Shown here: one piece after another, positions 7,978 through 15,774 of the stretch
Layout: every line of letters begins with the position of its first letter
How positions within the stretch are numbered: the first letter of the stretch is position 1
IMG/VR virus record: IMGVR_UViG_3300023284_000081
Location: 1-20,228 of that record
Source of the DNA: a virus
DNA: 20,228 nucleotides
Reading direction: 5' to 3' (one strand)
Made by a program: the position numbers and the translations under genes
Notes under the pieces: model-generated
What the model was told of the DNA's origin: nothing
The model's database searches: none
What the model saw: the letters and a program-made list of their open reading frames with translations, nothing else

Positions 7978-9363
7978 TCAGAATGTTCTTGATAGATTTC
8001 TAGCCAATGGTCTGGCAAGGCTTCGTCTAAAAGTTAAGCTGTTACCTTCGTTAATTAATCCATTACTCAGGTCTTGCAGGAATTGATCCGGCTTGCTTGC
8101 GTTGTAGTAGCGTATCTCCTGCATGAGCCCAAAGAGAGCATTACCCGCACCGACCGTGTTGCCGATGTGTAGCGTAGTCATGTTTCCGAACGCTGGATAT
8201 GCTGCGCCCGTGACCGTACCCTCAACTAAAACATCAAATGCTGCGAGATTGGTACCGTTGACCATCACTCTTTGGTCGCCATCTTTAAGTGTAAAGGCTG
8301 CCCTGTTAATACCCCGAAAGCCAGGTGTAGTTCCGATGTCATCATTAAGGGTTGTAGCACCTACGGTGAATCCCACACTTCCCCCAAACACCATCTCCAT
8401 CTCTATGACGTCACCATTAGTGCCATCACTTATCTGCATTAGAGCCTGATCGCCCGGCGGAGCATCATGGAGCCACTGTGCGTATAATGTATGCACGTCG
8501 CCTGTAAGCCAAGACATATCCGTTGTAAATGCATCATCTACACCACGTGTTACTGGTACTGTGGTCGTTGGGATGTAGCTTGATGTGCTAGCAATGGCGC
8601 CGCTCGGAAGAGTAACCTGCATGCCCCACACGACTGCGATGCCCGCTGCTGCGACATCTTGTACGGGATCATCACCGGACGTCAAGGGGTCGTGCGCTGA
8701 CCACGCTGGGAATACCTTAATCACTAGATTGGTGTTGGTGCTGCTGTTGACAGCAATCCCCATGAGCCGCCAATAGTCTCCCTGATCCTGAACACCCTGA
8801 TTAGCCGTACCGTCTGTTTCACCAGTGTCAGTGTTGAGCCACCATGTACTTACAATACCTGCAACACCCCCTGTGTACTGTGTCTGTAGCGCAAAGGTAG
8901 GGGCTGTGCCGCCGAATGTCTTCTTGACATAGATACTGATAGCACGGAAATTAGTGTCACTAGCGACCGTTATGATCTGTTGGACGCCCTCTGTGACCGT
9001 GGCGGAGTTGTCCGTAAGGAGGGTAGCCTCTACTAGTCCTGTAGGACTCGCTGTGCTGTTGGTCTCAAGACCCGGTGTGCCAATACTGGTCCACGGCGCA
9101 CTGACCATGTTGCCGCTCTGTAAAGCTATATTAGTCTCAGCCCTCTCCATGAGGAGGCCACGAACCGCCTTAGCTACGGGATTATGCTCGAAACGCGCAA
9201 CATCAACTGCTACGTTCTCGATAAGGCCCAGAGCATTGGTTCGAGTAGCCACACCAGAGCGGGTAAGCGTTAGTGGCGGTCCCGGCAACCGGGTCGTAGT
9301 CTCTGCATTGAGATCAGGCGTCTTAACGAAGTCATAGTGGAGAGCTAAATTCGGATCAGCCAC
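7978..9363 (-). CDS. Fibre/head-spike-type appendage protein, first of a tandem pair
   Basis: A 461-residue paralogue of the next gene. It carries the fibre signature RFEHNP (57-62) and GLLMERAETN (69-78), then APWTSIGTPG, FTTDMSWL and the C-terminal LSNGLI to SLARPLARN block. Between the shared ends the two proteins differ most in the last 150 residues before the tail, where binding specificity usually resides. The start is GTG preceded by GAGAGG eight bases away, in sequence context very similar to the start of the second copy, so the duplicated unit includes the ribosome binding site. Both copies look intact. Confidence 0.75.
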   Translation of the reverse strand: MADPNLALHYDFVKTPDLNAETTTRLPGPPLTLTRSGVATRTNALGLIENVAVDVARFEHNPVAKAVRGLLMERAETNIALQSGNMVSAPWTSIGTPGLETNSTASPTGLVEATLLTDNSATVTEGVQQIITVASDTNFRAISIYVKKTFGGTAPTFALQTQYTGGVAGIVSTWWLNTDTGETDGTANQGVQDQGDYWRLMGIAVNSSTNTNLVIKVFPAWSAHDPLTSGDDPVQDVAAAGIAVVWGMQVTLPSGAIASTSSYIPTTTVPVTRGVDDAFTTDMSWLTGDVHTLYAQWLHDAPPGDQALMQISDGTNGDVIEMEMVFGGSVGFTVGATTLNDDIGTTPGFRGINRAAFTLKDGDQRVMVNGTNLAAFDVLVEGTVTGAAYPAFGNMTTLHIGNTVGAGNALFGLMQEIRYYNASKPDQFLQDLSNGLINEGNSLTFRRSLARPLARNLSRTF

Positions 9364-9418
9364 TAAGATGTCCTCTCAGAGCGGCGAGTGTCTGTCTGTT
9401 TCCTGTTCCTTTTGCCAC
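9356..9418 (-). CDS. 20-codon mini-ORF in front of the fibre gene (leader or gene remnant)
   Basis: Reads MAKGTGNRQTLAALRGHLSG from a GTG. A TAGGAG stands six bases before that GTG, overlapping the stop of the preceding gene, and the mini-ORF's TGA overlaps the GTG start of the fibre gene by eight bases. Its first residues match the start of the 99-residue protein beyond the second fibre (MAGTGNRQ), and the two share 14 identical bases. It could be a coupling leader or the stub of a duplicated copy of that small gene. Translation is plausible; function unknown. Confidence 0.4.
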   Translation of the reverse strand: MAKGTGNRQTLAALRGHLSG

Positions 9419-9427
9419 AACTATCTC

Positions 9428-9754
9428 CTAAGTTATCTGTGCAAACCTTAAGTCTTTGATCCTATATAAATATTCTTCAAAATGCTGCGTGGATAATCCG
9501 TTGTCTGTATTCACCGTCAATACTTTGGGTTCCGGGGTTCGTCTGTCACCGATAATAGCGTTTACACTGCCTGGAACTGTGATTTGCATGGATGTTGACG
9601 GTGTTGCAATCGTTGTCCAGGCCACCAACTCCTTTTCGGTCAGGCAATCATCAACTCGGTATCTCGCCGTTGTTGGCGTGAAAGGATTATTGGCCGTATC
9701 AAACGGGGTCACCGTGATCGTGACTTCGCTCAATTCGTTGTGAATGCGGGCCAT
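9428..9754 (-). CDS. Hypothetical beta-rich structural protein, 108 residues
   Basis: Not named, but it resembles small virion proteins: an N-terminal beta-rich stretch with TITVTPFDTANN and FTPTTARYRVDD, a strand-rich middle, and a C-terminal helical segment around HFEEYLYRIKDLR. It has the feel of an Ig-like or beta-sandwich domain with a helical tail, which is inference. AAGGAG is located five bases before the ATG and is formed by the last codons of the upstream gene, so the genes are likely coupled. Confidence 0.6.
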   Translation of the reverse strand: MARIHNELSEVTITVTPFDTANNPFTPTTARYRVDDCLTEKELVAWTTIATPSTSMQITVPGSVNAIIGDRRTPEPKVLTVNTDNGLSTQHFEEYLYRIKDLRFAQIT

Positions 9755-9756
9755 TG

Positions 9757-10431
9757 CTACTCCTTAGCGACAAACAGACTGCCGCTTTCCTGTTCAATAA
9801 TAGCACCATCTTCGGTGAGGATAAATCCGAGCGGCAACGGTGTGTCAGTGATTGTAATGATATTACTCGCTGATTGAAACGTGGTTTGCTGTTGTATCGC
9901 TGAGAATGTCATCAGATTCGATACCGAAGAGAACGATAATGTGTGATTCTCAAGTATCGGTATATCTGCTGTCACCCCGATGGTCGGAATGCCAATCACG
10001 TCATCCGTGTTGGTCTCCAGAGCCTCATCTGGCACCGTTACTGTAATGACCTCAGCAACCGTTATATCGTAACCTGGGGCCGCTGAGAGCGTTACAGTGA
10101 CAACTGTATCTGAGGTTCTTACAACCGAAACTATTGATTCTTTGTCTCGTACCTCTCTATTCCAGCCTGTAATTTCGGCTTGAGCAGAGCTAATGCCATT
10201 GAGGATGTTCTGTCGTTGTTGATTGAACGGGGTTCCTGCAGCGACCCATGTATCATTATTTATCGTGATGATAATGGTTTGGCCGCCCGCCCGAACTGTG
10301 GTCTCGGTAAATGCTACTGTTCCGCTGATTGTGGCCGATACGTCTAAAGCTGACGTATATCCGCGAAGTACAACAAACGGGATTGTCGCACCAGGCCCGT
10401 AGCCACGAACTATAATGTTACGGATGGCCAT
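9757..10431 (-). CDS. Virion structural protein with Ig-like segment
   Basis: A 224-residue Thr/Val/Ile-rich protein. Residues about 105-135 include VTLSAAPGYDITVAEVITV, a segment I recognise as recurring in beta-sandwich repeats of phage structural proteins. The N-terminus (MAIRNIIVRGYGPGATIPFV) and the C-terminus (PLPLGFILTEDGAIIEQESG) are also of the beta-strand type with no transmembrane span. It lies in the appendage block between a large beta-helix candidate and the 108-residue protein. Exact role (tail adaptor, decoration, fibre connector) is unknown. Confidence 0.65.
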   Translation of the reverse strand: MAIRNIIVRGYGPGATIPFVVLRGYTSALDVSATISGTVAFTETTVRAGGQTIIITINNDTWVAAGTPFNQQRQNILNGISSAQAEITGWNREVRDKESIVSVVRTSDTVVTVTLSAAPGYDITVAEVITVTVPDEALETNTDDVIGIPTIGVTADIPILENHTLSFSSVSNLMTFSAIQQQTTFQSASNIITITDTPLPLGFILTEDGAIIEQESGSLFVAKE

Positions 10432-10442
10432 TTATGTGGCTC

Positions 10443-12161
10443 TCAAGTCGTGCGGGTTAATGCTGTCGGGTTAGTAGCATCTGAAAGTGTAAAAGTAGCC
10501 GCCGTTGTGATGCCGTCGATTTGTCTGACCGTCAGAGTAGTGCCAGATATTGCGAAATCACCCAGCATCTGCTGTATCAGGAATAGAGCCTGCGTCAGTG
10601 TAGGCGCAACACCATCAGCCGCGAATGCTTCAGTCATTTGAGTAGTCAATATATCCGTTACGGAAATATCATTAAGGGCCGCTATCAATCCAGGTATATC
10701 ATCTGTCTGTAATTCGTTGGTATCTGCAACGATAAGGGCTGTTTCTGCCTTCACTGCTGCAATATCAGCACTTATATCAACAGTCGGTGTGCCTAGTTTT
10801 GGCTGCATATCGGCTGTATCCACCAAAATGTCAGCTATATTTATCGTATTGTCATCCAGCGTCTCAACTACAGCGCCACCTGAATTATCCGTGAGATCCC
10901 AGTTTCCTCGTCTGAATACAGTCCCGCCTATGCAGTTGGCGTTAAAGATGACCTGACCATCACCCTCAATCGAGGCAATATCAGTACCTGCTTGCCCCAT
11001 ATTTTGAAACTCAATACCACCAGATGAATGTCTGAGATTAAGGTTTGTGTTCAACACAGCAGCACCAAAGTCAAAAACTGGAGCAGCAGGCCCTGCTAAA
11101 CCTGAATGCCATGAATCATAAAACATATCTCCAGCCGGTAAGGTCTGTGTGCCAGTAACGCTAGAACCTTCAATAACATGCGTATCAGCCGGTAATGTCA
11201 CTGCACCCATCGAGCAGGCGCGGAACTTCTGAGTTCCCGTGCCAACCGCTATACCAGAAACAGTAGCACCTATAAACGTTGAATCGCTTATATCCTGACC
11301 ACCCAAAGCCAAAGTCCAGCTATCATCACCCGTGAATAAGAAATTATTGAAGGTGGATGCCAAGGTAATGTTTGATCCTGGTGCTATTCTAAATCTTGAT
11401 AATCCTAAAGATGTTGCCAATGTAGTGGCATCGGCTAATGTGTCAACTGGGTTGAATGGGGTTCCCGACTCGAAATCAGTGGTGCCGGGTGACCCATTAA
11501 TGGTATCGATCCATACTGCGCCATCCTCATAAACACCAAACTCCTGAAGATCGCGAACTCTGCGCCCCGCTGAATCAGCTATATTATGTGTGGCTCCTGT
11601 TAATATCTCATCCCATATATCATCAACCGCAGCAGCCGTAATACCAACATCAGCGGTTACACTACCTACAGATCCGGACAGGTCTCCAGTAATATTACCG
11701 GTGATATTCATGGTTTGATCAGGAAGATTTATAGCTGTAAGACCAGCGCCTGCCACACCAATATCGTCTGTCTGTCCTTCGATCACGGCAATATCGGCTG
11801 AAACGCTTGCACCTGCTGGCGCACCAAGCCGGATAAATGCAGCTCCTAACTCAATAGTAAACTGTCCGACGACTTCTCCAATTATCGAAACGCCACCTAC
11901 TGTTCCGGTTGATATGTAGATTGCATAGCTTTTGCCGGCCTCGTATCCATTCGCCGCAGTCGCTACAATGGTGGCCTCATTCAGACCAACAACAGAGGCT
12001 CTATCCACACTGACGCTAACCCCAGAAGTAATGGGTGTGGCGTTGTTTTCCTCCAGCACCGAAAGCACCGGAGTTCCTGCTAAGACTGTTGGTATACCAG
12101 TAGCAAATGCACGAGTCGTAAACTGGTGCCGGAATGTGTCTTCAAGCGTTATATCTCTCAT
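10443..12161 (-). CDS. Large virion appendage protein with beta-helix-like body
   Basis: A 572-residue protein. The N-terminal 110 residues look like a beta-sandwich attachment domain (through GEVVGQFTIELG). Residues about 150-175 contain the repetitive NITGNITGDLSGSVGSV, typical of phage fibre linkers. A following section with WIDTINGSPGT, NPVDTLADA and RFRIAPGSNITL is characteristic of right-handed beta-helix or pectin-lyase-like structural proteins found in many phages. The C-terminal 100 residues are helical then beta-rich. I infer a tail or capsid appendage; enzymatic activity cannot be judged by eye. GGAG lies 11 bases before the ATG. Confidence 0.7.
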   Translation of the reverse strand: MRDITLEDTFRHQFTTRAFATGIPTVLAGTPVLSVLEENNATPITSGVSVSVDRASVVGLNEATIVATAANGYEAGKSYAIYISTGTVGGVSIIGEVVGQFTIELGAAFIRLGAPAGASVSADIAVIEGQTDDIGVAGAGLTAINLPDQTMNITGNITGDLSGSVGSVTADVGITAAAVDDIWDEILTGATHNIADSAGRRVRDLQEFGVYEDGAVWIDTINGSPGTTDFESGTPFNPVDTLADATTLATSLGLSRFRIAPGSNITLASTFNNFLFTGDDSWTLALGGQDISDSTFIGATVSGIAVGTGTQKFRACSMGAVTLPADTHVIEGSSVTGTQTLPAGDMFYDSWHSGLAGPAAPVFDFGAAVLNTNLNLRHSSGGIEFQNMGQAGTDIASIEGDGQVIFNANCIGGTVFRRGNWDLTDNSGGAVVETLDDNTINIADILVDTADMQPKLGTPTVDISADIAAVKAETALIVADTNELQTDDIPGLIAALNDISVTDILTTQMTEAFAADGVAPTLTQALFLIQQMLGDFAISGTTLTVRQIDGITTAATFTLSDATNPTALTRTT

Positions 12162-12177
12162 TTATTGAATTTCTCCA

Positions 12178-13224
12178 TTAGCCAGCTAATCCACCCGATC
12201 CTCCTGCGATGCCTCCTGGCCCAACAAGTCCGCCATGATGTGCAAGACTGGACATTATCCTGCCACCGGGAGCCACAGCAGTAAAGTTAAATGGCCCAAT
12301 ATCCGCCACACCGGTTCGTGTCGCGCCAGTTATGTCAATCGCGAGTGATCCGGTTCCCGCCGCGTTTAGCAGTGAATCGAGCAGGGTGAAGTCAAAAGAT
12401 GAAGTTGTTGTGCTAGGGCTCGTAAATTCATTAGCGGATGCAACGATATCCACAGAATTTGTAAATATTGTCTGAGCCGTCCCATCAAGAGATGCATTAT
12501 GCGAGCCAGAGGGTGCCGGAACACCATCAAAGAAGTCATTCGTAGCCTCAACAACCCAAGAATTCGTAACTGTTGATTCGTCTTCTAGTAGTATTCCGAA
12601 AGTGTTTGTGCAAAAAAATCCACAATGATTGAAATTAAAAGTAGTGCCAGCGCCGGCATCTCTTGGCTGAATTCCGGAGCAGTCCCCAACAGCCAGATAA
12701 TTCACAAAAGTGTAATCTGCGTTCGTTCTGCTTGTGTTCCATATAGCGTTACTGGATGCAGTTCCAGTATAGAGTGTGCCGCAACTGTCTATCGTAAGGA
12801 ATCCGTCACTGGCTCCGACACCATCATGAATCATCATCGAAACATTGCTATTTTTATATTCAATAGCAGTTATCACGATATGATCTTCTCGCAGAATCCA
12901 CCCAAAAGCGCTGGTTAAAGCAAGTTGATAACCCGAAGAATTATTATCCCTCGATACCCCATCGAAACGAGCGGCGCCCCTGGCTTCTATGTTCAGAAAG
13001 TTGGTGGTTGTCGTAGTCCACCCATCAATATTCCAAACTGCTGTATCCACTCCGCCTACGGTTGTAATGGCGTTGAGCGTCGAAGCACTTGTCAGGTCGG
13101 CCTGCTCCGCTGCCTCAAGCGCAGAAAACGTTTGATAGGCGTGTGTGTTGTCACCAGAGCTGTCTGTATCAGTGGTTCCATCACCACCCGCATCAGCACC
13201 AATGCGCCAGAATCTATCAGTCAT
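12178..13224 (-). CDS. Beta-helix-like virion protein with glycine-rich end
   Basis: A 348-residue protein with short repeating strands rich in Thr, Ser, Asn and Gly and segments such as FLNIEARGAARFDG, ITAIEYKNSNVSMMIHDG and FNFNHCGFF. This style fits a pectin-lyase-like parallel beta-helix. The last 30 residues are flexible and glycine-rich (GGLVGPGGIAGGSGGLAG). Its ATG overlaps the upstream stop as ATGA. The gene belongs to the appendage block, but whether it sits on the head or tail is unknown. Confidence 0.65.
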   Translation of the reverse strand: MTDRFWRIGADAGGDGTTDTDSSGDNTHAYQTFSALEAAEQADLTSASTLNAITTVGGVDTAVWNIDGWTTTTTNFLNIEARGAARFDGVSRDNNSSGYQLALTSAFGWILREDHIVITAIEYKNSNVSMMIHDGVGASDGFLTIDSCGTLYTGTASSNAIWNTSRTNADYTFVNYLAVGDCSGIQPRDAGAGTTFNFNHCGFFCTNTFGILLEDESTVTNSWVVEATNDFFDGVPAPSGSHNASLDGTAQTIFTNSVDIVASANEFTSPSTTTSSFDFTLLDSLLNAAGTGSLAIDITGATRTGVADIGPFNFTAVAPGGRIMSSLAHHGGLVGPGGIAGGSGGLAG

Positions 13225-13673
13225 AGTACGTCCGAGTCAGTTAATTGGTTACTCTCATCGTCAGCCGAAGCATCCAGGGGATTAATGATAATCTTTCGTC
13301 TAATTCTGGTTTTTGCCGCTGTCCAATCAACTGTTATCTCGCCCATTGTCAGCAGTTCTGCTCCAATGGCAGCAGGTAAAACGGACTGTGGCACCCTCCA
13401 CCTCCTGCGTCTCTCCTCAAGGCGTTCAGTAAGTTTATCACGGAGCTTTAACGCGATGCTGTTGGGTACGTCTGTGATATGTACATAAGCAAAGGGCGAT
13501 CCAGCGGCGCCAGCGTTTAGCCTGTATTTTCCATCGGTTAAGGTGGCATATTGACTAGCAACCCATCCGGTCAGAATGTCGCCTCTTCTATATCGTCTCG
13601 CTGCCTTCTCAGGATCATAACTGAGGTCATGCGTCGCCGGTTCCAGCATTATTTCCAGCGTTACATCGACCAC
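13221..13673 (-). CDS. First gene of the late block, hypothetical, 150 residues
   Basis: Not recognised. The protein begins MVDVTLEIMLEPATHDL, has an RRYRRGDI basic patch at about 27-33, a helical charged segment ALKLRDKLTERLEERRRRW near residue 75, and ends in acidic residues. It uses a GTG start with AAGGA a few bases upstream. It is the first gene after the terminator and candidate promoter at 13862-13798, so it should head the late operon. Neighbours suggest a virion or assembly role only by context. Confidence 0.6.
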   Translation of the reverse strand: MVDVTLEIMLEPATHDLSYDPEKAARRYRRGDILTGWVASQYATLTDGKYRLNAGAAGSPFAYVHITDVPNSIALKLRDKLTERLEERRRRWRVPQSVLPAAIGAELLTMGEITVDWTAAKTRIRRKIIINPLDASADDESNQLTDSDVL

Positions 13674-13797
13674 AATCTATCCTTACTCGTATCCGCTACA
13701 ATTAAACTCACACAGGTATCCATCACATATGTAAAAGATGTGTCCACAAACAGACCAAATGTGAGTTATCTTGTGCATGATATTGTCCCATTACGGG

Positions 13798-13806
13798 ATT
13801 CTAGCA
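13798..13806 (-). promoter_or_regulatory. Candidate late promoter, extended -10 element
   Basis: On the minus strand TGCTAGAAT matches an extended -10 (TGn plus a 4 of 6 match to TATAAT, TAGAAT). It starts immediately after the T-run of the terminator and about 125 bases before the first late gene. No good -35 box lies 17 bases upstream, as expected for some extended -10 or activator-dependent promoters. Position between gene blocks is the main support. Confidence 0.35.
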
Positions 13807-13810
13807 CAGT

Positions 13811-13862
13811 AAAAAAGGGCGCACAGCATCAGTCGGAGCAATTTGACTAAGTGCTGTGGCCC
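13811..13862 (-). terminator. Intrinsic terminator ending the early/middle transcript
   Basis: Reading the minus strand, GGGC-CACAGCA pairs with TGCTGTG-C-GCCC with one bulged base, and AGTC/GACT extends the stem inside a small internal loop; the terminal loop is about 10 bases. Six T residues follow immediately. This is a textbook Rho-independent terminator and lies 8 bases after the last gene of the upstream block (13870). Confidence 0.8.
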
Positions 13863-13869
13863 GAAAACT

Positions 13870-14133
13870 CTAGATATAACTCTTTGTCACCACAGCGAGA
13901 GCCTCATCAACTGATCGTACAATTCTTATCTGTCCTCGCCATTTCGGTATAAACTTTTCCTGAAATGGAGTGAGTTTATTCAACCCTTTTGGATTCTTAC
14001 ATTCTAACAGAAAATTCCTCGCTCTGTAGCCTACAAGTAAATCCACTGGCCGACCCATCTTGTAGACAGTACAGCCAATCTTCTCCAATGCTTTGACTAT
14101 CTCGCTCTGGTTATTGTCGCTTCTATGTCTCAC
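13870..14133 (-). CDS. Small PD-(D/E)XK (VRR-NUC-like) nuclease
   Basis: Probably a metal-dependent endonuclease acting on DNA, such as a branched-junction resolvase. In 87 residues it shows the compact signature: E11 in the first helix, D31 (GRPVDLLVGY), E44-x-K46 (FLLECKN) and the LTPFQ segment at 54-58 that commonly follows in this family. The length is near the minimum for a VRR-NUC domain. The GTG start overlaps the TGA of the upstream YbcO gene (GTGA), so the two nucleases are coupled. Resolvase function is an inference from family and from the recombination-type neighbours. Confidence 0.75.
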   Translation of the reverse strand: MRHRSDNNQSEIVKALEKIGCTVYKMGRPVDLLVGYRARNFLLECKNPKGLNKLTPFQEKFIPKWRGQIRIVRSVDEALAVVTKSYI

Positions 14134-14411
14134 CAGCTAATTACACCCATTTCAATCAATTGGGCTTGAGTTCGCATAATCCCCTCAAGAAACGCTCTTT
14201 GTATCTCATCGTCTGCCTTCTTCTGTTCTGTTTCTGTATGGCAATCAGAACAGCACCAAGCGCCCAAGAGGTCTGGAGCCTTCATACCAGCACCTGTTAT
14301 GCCGGCAAGTCGTAAATGAGCTAGCACGGTCGTGGCTATATTGTGGTTGCATATGCCCGGTAGTCTGACTTGACACCGCTTATTTTGTGCCAATTTCCTG
14401 AGATTAGACAA
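14130..14411 (-). CDS. YbcO/DUF1364 HNH-type nuclease
   Basis: Homologue of E. coli YbcO from the DLP12 prophage, a metal-dependent HNH-like endonuclease. The match runs along its whole length: LRKLAQ-x3-CQVRLPGIC, VLAHLRLAG, GAW-x-CSDCH, and the C-terminal LEG-x-MRTQ. The Cys and His residues expected to hold metal are all present. I place the start at a TTG at 14411, giving 93 residues (YbcO has 96) and an 8-base overlap with the preceding gene. The alternative ATG at 14453 would add 14 Trp-rich residues and overlap by 50 bases, which homologues lack. Confidence 0.85.
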   Translation of the reverse strand: MSNLRKLAQNKRCQVRLPGICNHNIATTVLAHLRLAGITGAGMKAPDLLGAWCCSDCHTETEQKKADDEIQRAFLEGIMRTQAQLIEMGVISW

Positions 14412-14850
14412 AACCCACCACCATATCAGCCACTTGATTTCTGATCTCCTCATCCGTCAGATGCTTACAAACATGCTTTAATATTACATCAATCGTCTTG
14501 GAGAATAGCTTTTCAAACTCATCATCATCCATATTAGCAAATGATATAGACTTGGCTTCAGTTCTTATATCGCCGTTCAACCTGACGCTCTGCTCATAGA
14601 ATCCAGCGAGAATTGTGATGTCCTTTCTGAATCGATCTTTATTCTTCATGGGCTGATCATCTTCAGGCTCCCAAAAATCATAGGCTAGATTAATCAATGC
14701 CCAGTACTTTCGATGGAAGGCATGATTGCGAACTGACGTTATTTTGAGTCTCACTGGTCGACCAATCTTCATCTTTTTCAGGAAGTCACTAGCATCCTCA
14801 TCAAACGGGACAAGAGCATTGAATGCGGTTTTTTGAAATATTGCGTCCAT
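14404..14850 (-). CDS. DUF1367 family protein
   Basis: A 148-residue protein of the DUF1367 family common in lambdoid and related phages near recombination and nin-type genes. Recognisable parts are FLKKMKIGRPVRLKITSVRN, AFHRKYWALINLAYDFW, and the C-terminal SISFANMDDDEFEKLFSKTIDVIL. The family's biochemical role is not established to my knowledge. It precedes the YbcO nuclease and the PD-(D/E)XK nuclease, and the trio likely works in DNA recombination or processing of replication intermediates, which is inference from position. Confidence 0.8.
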   Translation of the reverse strand: MDAIFQKTAFNALVPFDEDASDFLKKMKIGRPVRLKITSVRNHAFHRKYWALINLAYDFWEPEDDQPMKNKDRFRKDITILAGFYEQSVRLNGDIRTEAKSISFANMDDDEFEKLFSKTIDVILKHVCKHLTDEEIRNQVADMVVGFV

Positions 14851-14859
14851 TAAATAGCC

Positions 14860-15468
14860 CTATACATGCGACCAACTCTTTTTAGCAGCAATATTATTAA
14901 TGCTTGTAGCGCAAACGCCAAACAACCACACCAATGCTCGTCTATCGGTGCCAATATCAATTAAGTCTCGAATTAATACGACATCACACTCTTTTAACTT
15001 GCAGTTGGAATTATTAACGCCATGACGATCATATATATTTTGTCTGCCCTTAGCATACATGTCTTGTAAATTATCAGACTGAGTACCTAAAAACAGATGG
15101 TCTGGATTTATACATGGAGGATTATCACACCTATGGCAAACCAATAACCCATCGGGTATCTCCCCAAAATATTCCTCATAGCATACTCTATGTGTCATTT
15201 TATGTTGACCATCAATTGTTATAGATCCATAGCCTCCGCCACTTTTTCCACCATTCCAAATCAGACAACTGCCATCTTCAGTCGCCCTGAATAACAATCT
15301 CTCTTTTATTGTTCTGTCGTGAAATGTTGACTTGTTATAACCGTATCTGCCAAATCTTTTGTAATGCTTATTACAAAGCCGCTTGCCAACTGGCCTGTTA
15401 TGACAGCCTTCAATCTTGCAGATATTCTGGCTACTCTTCTCTTGCGATACTATTGCTTGTATGCTCAT
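14860..15468 (-). CDS. Free-standing HNH homing endonuclease with N-terminal zinc finger
   Basis: A 202-residue mobile endonuclease. An N-terminal zinc-finger-like unit holds C17, C22, C32 and H35. The HNH_3-type core has H93, then CHRCDNPPCINPDH (residues 111-124) with the catalytic-type His/Asn pattern, and SDNLQDM after it. The C-terminus (about 155-200) is a helix-turn-helix of the kind that ends these proteins (LIRDLIDIG to WSHV). Its ATG overlaps the TGA of the Cys4 gene upstream (ATGA), using a GGAG encoded in that gene's last codons. No intron is evident, so it appears to be an intergenic homing gene. Confidence 0.88.
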   Translation of the reverse strand: MSIQAIVSQEKSSQNICKIEGCHNRPVGKRLCNKHYKRFGRYGYNKSTFHDRTIKERLLFRATEDGSCLIWNGGKSGGGYGSITIDGQHKMTHRVCYEEYFGEIPDGLLVCHRCDNPPCINPDHLFLGTQSDNLQDMYAKGRQNIYDRHGVNNSNCKLKECDVVLIRDLIDIGTDRRALVWLFGVCATSINNIAAKKSWSHV

Positions 15469-15485
15469 TTCTTTTGCTCCTGTTT
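15464..15485. repeat. Gene-junction repeat A, 22 bases
   Basis: The second copy is at 16664-16685 with one mismatch. Read on the minus strand it encodes KQE-x-KK-stop, carries GGAG, and provides the ATGA start of the next gene. It joins different gene pairs at the two sites. Confidence 0.8.
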
Positions 15486-15770
15486 CAGTAGGGTCAGAGG
15501 CGTTATAGGCTTGAACTCAGTGCAGATCGGCCAACCGTCCTTGTCGAATACCCACTCTTTCGTCGGATATTCCTCGTCTTGCACATCGAATATCAGGGCG
15601 CGACCAAGTATCTGGCAACCGCCCGTCTGTGACTGACGGCCTTTCCAGTCATGGGCGCATTTGGAGCAGAATGCCGCCTCGAATATATCGCCCTCGGTCC
15701 CATTCGAGGGCCGGAACGATCCGCCGGCAGATTCGGGATATTGATACAGGATTTGTGGCTTCTGATTCAT
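15465..15770 (-). CDS. Small Cys4 phage protein
   Basis: A 101-residue protein of a type common in phage accessory regions and usually left hypothetical. It has C35-x2-C38, C52 and C83, suggesting one zinc site, within FCSKCAHDW, GGCQILGRAL and the closing pattern EYPTKEWVFDKDGWPICTEF. Its last codons (KQEQKK then stop) contain the ribosome binding site of the downstream HNH gene. The same junction recurs at 16664-16685. Confidence 0.65.
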   Translation of the reverse strand: MNQKPQILYQYPESAGGSFRPSNGTEGDIFEAAFCSKCAHDWKGRQSQTGGCQILGRALIFDVQDEEYPTKEWVFDKDGWPICTEFKPITPLTLLKQEQKK

Positions 15771-15774
15771 TCGA

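Noticed and set aside
12925-13488. A 187-codon plus-strand frame
   Set aside because: It is antisense to two well-supported genes with a proper overlap and has unlikely amino acid composition.
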